Notes under the pieces: model-generated
Databases searched by the model: none
Seen by the model: the letters and a program-made list of their open reading frames with translations, nothing else
What the model was told of the DNA's origin: nothing
Program-made: the position numbers and the translations under genes
Source of the DNA: Anisus vortex
Taxonomy: Eukaryota > Mollusca > Gastropoda > Planorbidae
Reading direction: 5' to 3'
Assembly (NCBI GenBank): GCA_949126835.1
Contig: OX421495.1
Span: 995,001-1,059,000 of the forward strand
Length of the DNA: 64,000 nt
Shown here: one piece after another, positions 63,441 through 64,000 of the stretch
Numbering within the stretch: the first letter of the stretch is position 1
Layout: each line of letters begins with the position of its first letter

Positions 63441-64000
63441 GTACAGACAGAGACGTCACTAAATGAACACATACGTCACTGGATGCACCACAAAGCCTCA
63501 GACGTAATCTTTGTTGTTGTTTAATGTCTGAGTGCGTGCATGCAGCCCGACCCCTTCCCCTTCCCTCTACTAATCAGCTGATAATGTTCTGTTTGCATTA
63601 GTGGCTAATCAATGCGGAACTCACCGACACACACACACACACACACGAGATGCATTTTGATGCCATGAGTCTACGAACAAGGTCGAGGTCGATCGTCTGC
63701 TGGGATGGGAAGGGGGTTGTCAGGTTAAGAGGGGGATAGGACGAACTGTGTGAGTTGGGGGGGGGGTATGGAATGTAGATGAGTATAGAGTATAGCTGGT
63801 ATAATTGGAAGGTGAAGGTCACACACAATTGACCTGGCATAATTAGTATCGGGAACTATTTAGACTAAAGTACTCACCTTTCAATAGTACAAACGTTAGT
63901 ACTGAAACTTGGAGAAATGGGCATTAAAGGGGGGGGGGGGGGAGGGGGGATGGTAGGGGGTAAACTTTCTGGTTTAGAAATGACCGTTCGTAGCTGATAC
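63441..64000. other. Window end, no gene
   Basis: Low-complexity G-rich runs (63755, 63927), a (CA)n run at 63628, and no credible ORF. Confidence 0.45.

Overview
This is a eukaryotic, AT-rich, intron- and repeat-dense window. The genes and transposons fit a lophotrochozoan animal, most likely a gastropod mollusc. That placement is inferred from overall character (Fos/ATF3-type bZIP genes, tRNA-derived SINEs, L2/CR1-like and other LINE remnants, hAT and other MITEs, many minisatellites); no diagnostic marker is present. There are no prokaryotic features, CRISPR arrays or rRNA genes.

The real genes are two multi-exon bZIP transcription factors on the + strand. Gene A spans about 6.3-17.5 kb: coding exons 7963-8565, 10572-10679 and 15596-16249, all phase 0, predicted 454 aa. 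Gene B spans about 35-54 kb: coding exons 38606-38794, 42342-42497, 46519-46626 and 48617-49798, all phase 0, predicted 544 aa. Both have the Fos/ATF3/JDP2 architecture: a 36-codon basic-region exon, then a zipper exon at the same intron position, heptads ending in His, and an H-x3-C signature. They look like diverged tandem paralogs. A 29-residue module upstream of the basic region is about 76% identical between them, against about 36% for the basic-region exon. Gene A ends in an acidic tail; gene B has a long Ser-rich tail with SUMO-type and CtBP-type motifs, so an activator/repressor split is a reasonable inference.

Layout. 0-4.1 kb: L2/CR1-like LINE (LINE-A) with reverse transcriptase, in a near-perfect 1756-bp tandem duplication that also carries a hAT end and a SINE. 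4.5-5.1 kb: 20-bp satellite. 6.2-6.5 kb: candidate promoter and leader of gene A. 7.9-17.5 kb: gene A, its introns holding a splice-donor-like array, a TCTA microsatellite, four perfect CRE octamers and several SINEs. 17.5-35 kb: intergenic, dominated by a 26-bp satellite (25.6-27.8 kb), a 10-bp satellite (28.25-30.5 kb) and LINE-A copy 3. 35-54 kb: gene B, its introns holding minisatellites, an RTE-like LINE remnant, a 1077-bp hAT element and a 678-bp inverted-repeat element. 54-64 kb: intergenic, with a minisatellite grown inside a SINE, a 44-bp array, a MITE nested in a LINE, foldback elements and a promoter-like island near 60.4-60.7 kb.

All exon models come from reading ORFs, splice signals and phase; no transcript evidence was available. 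Repeat boundaries are good to about 10-30 bp except where inverted repeats and target duplications fix them.
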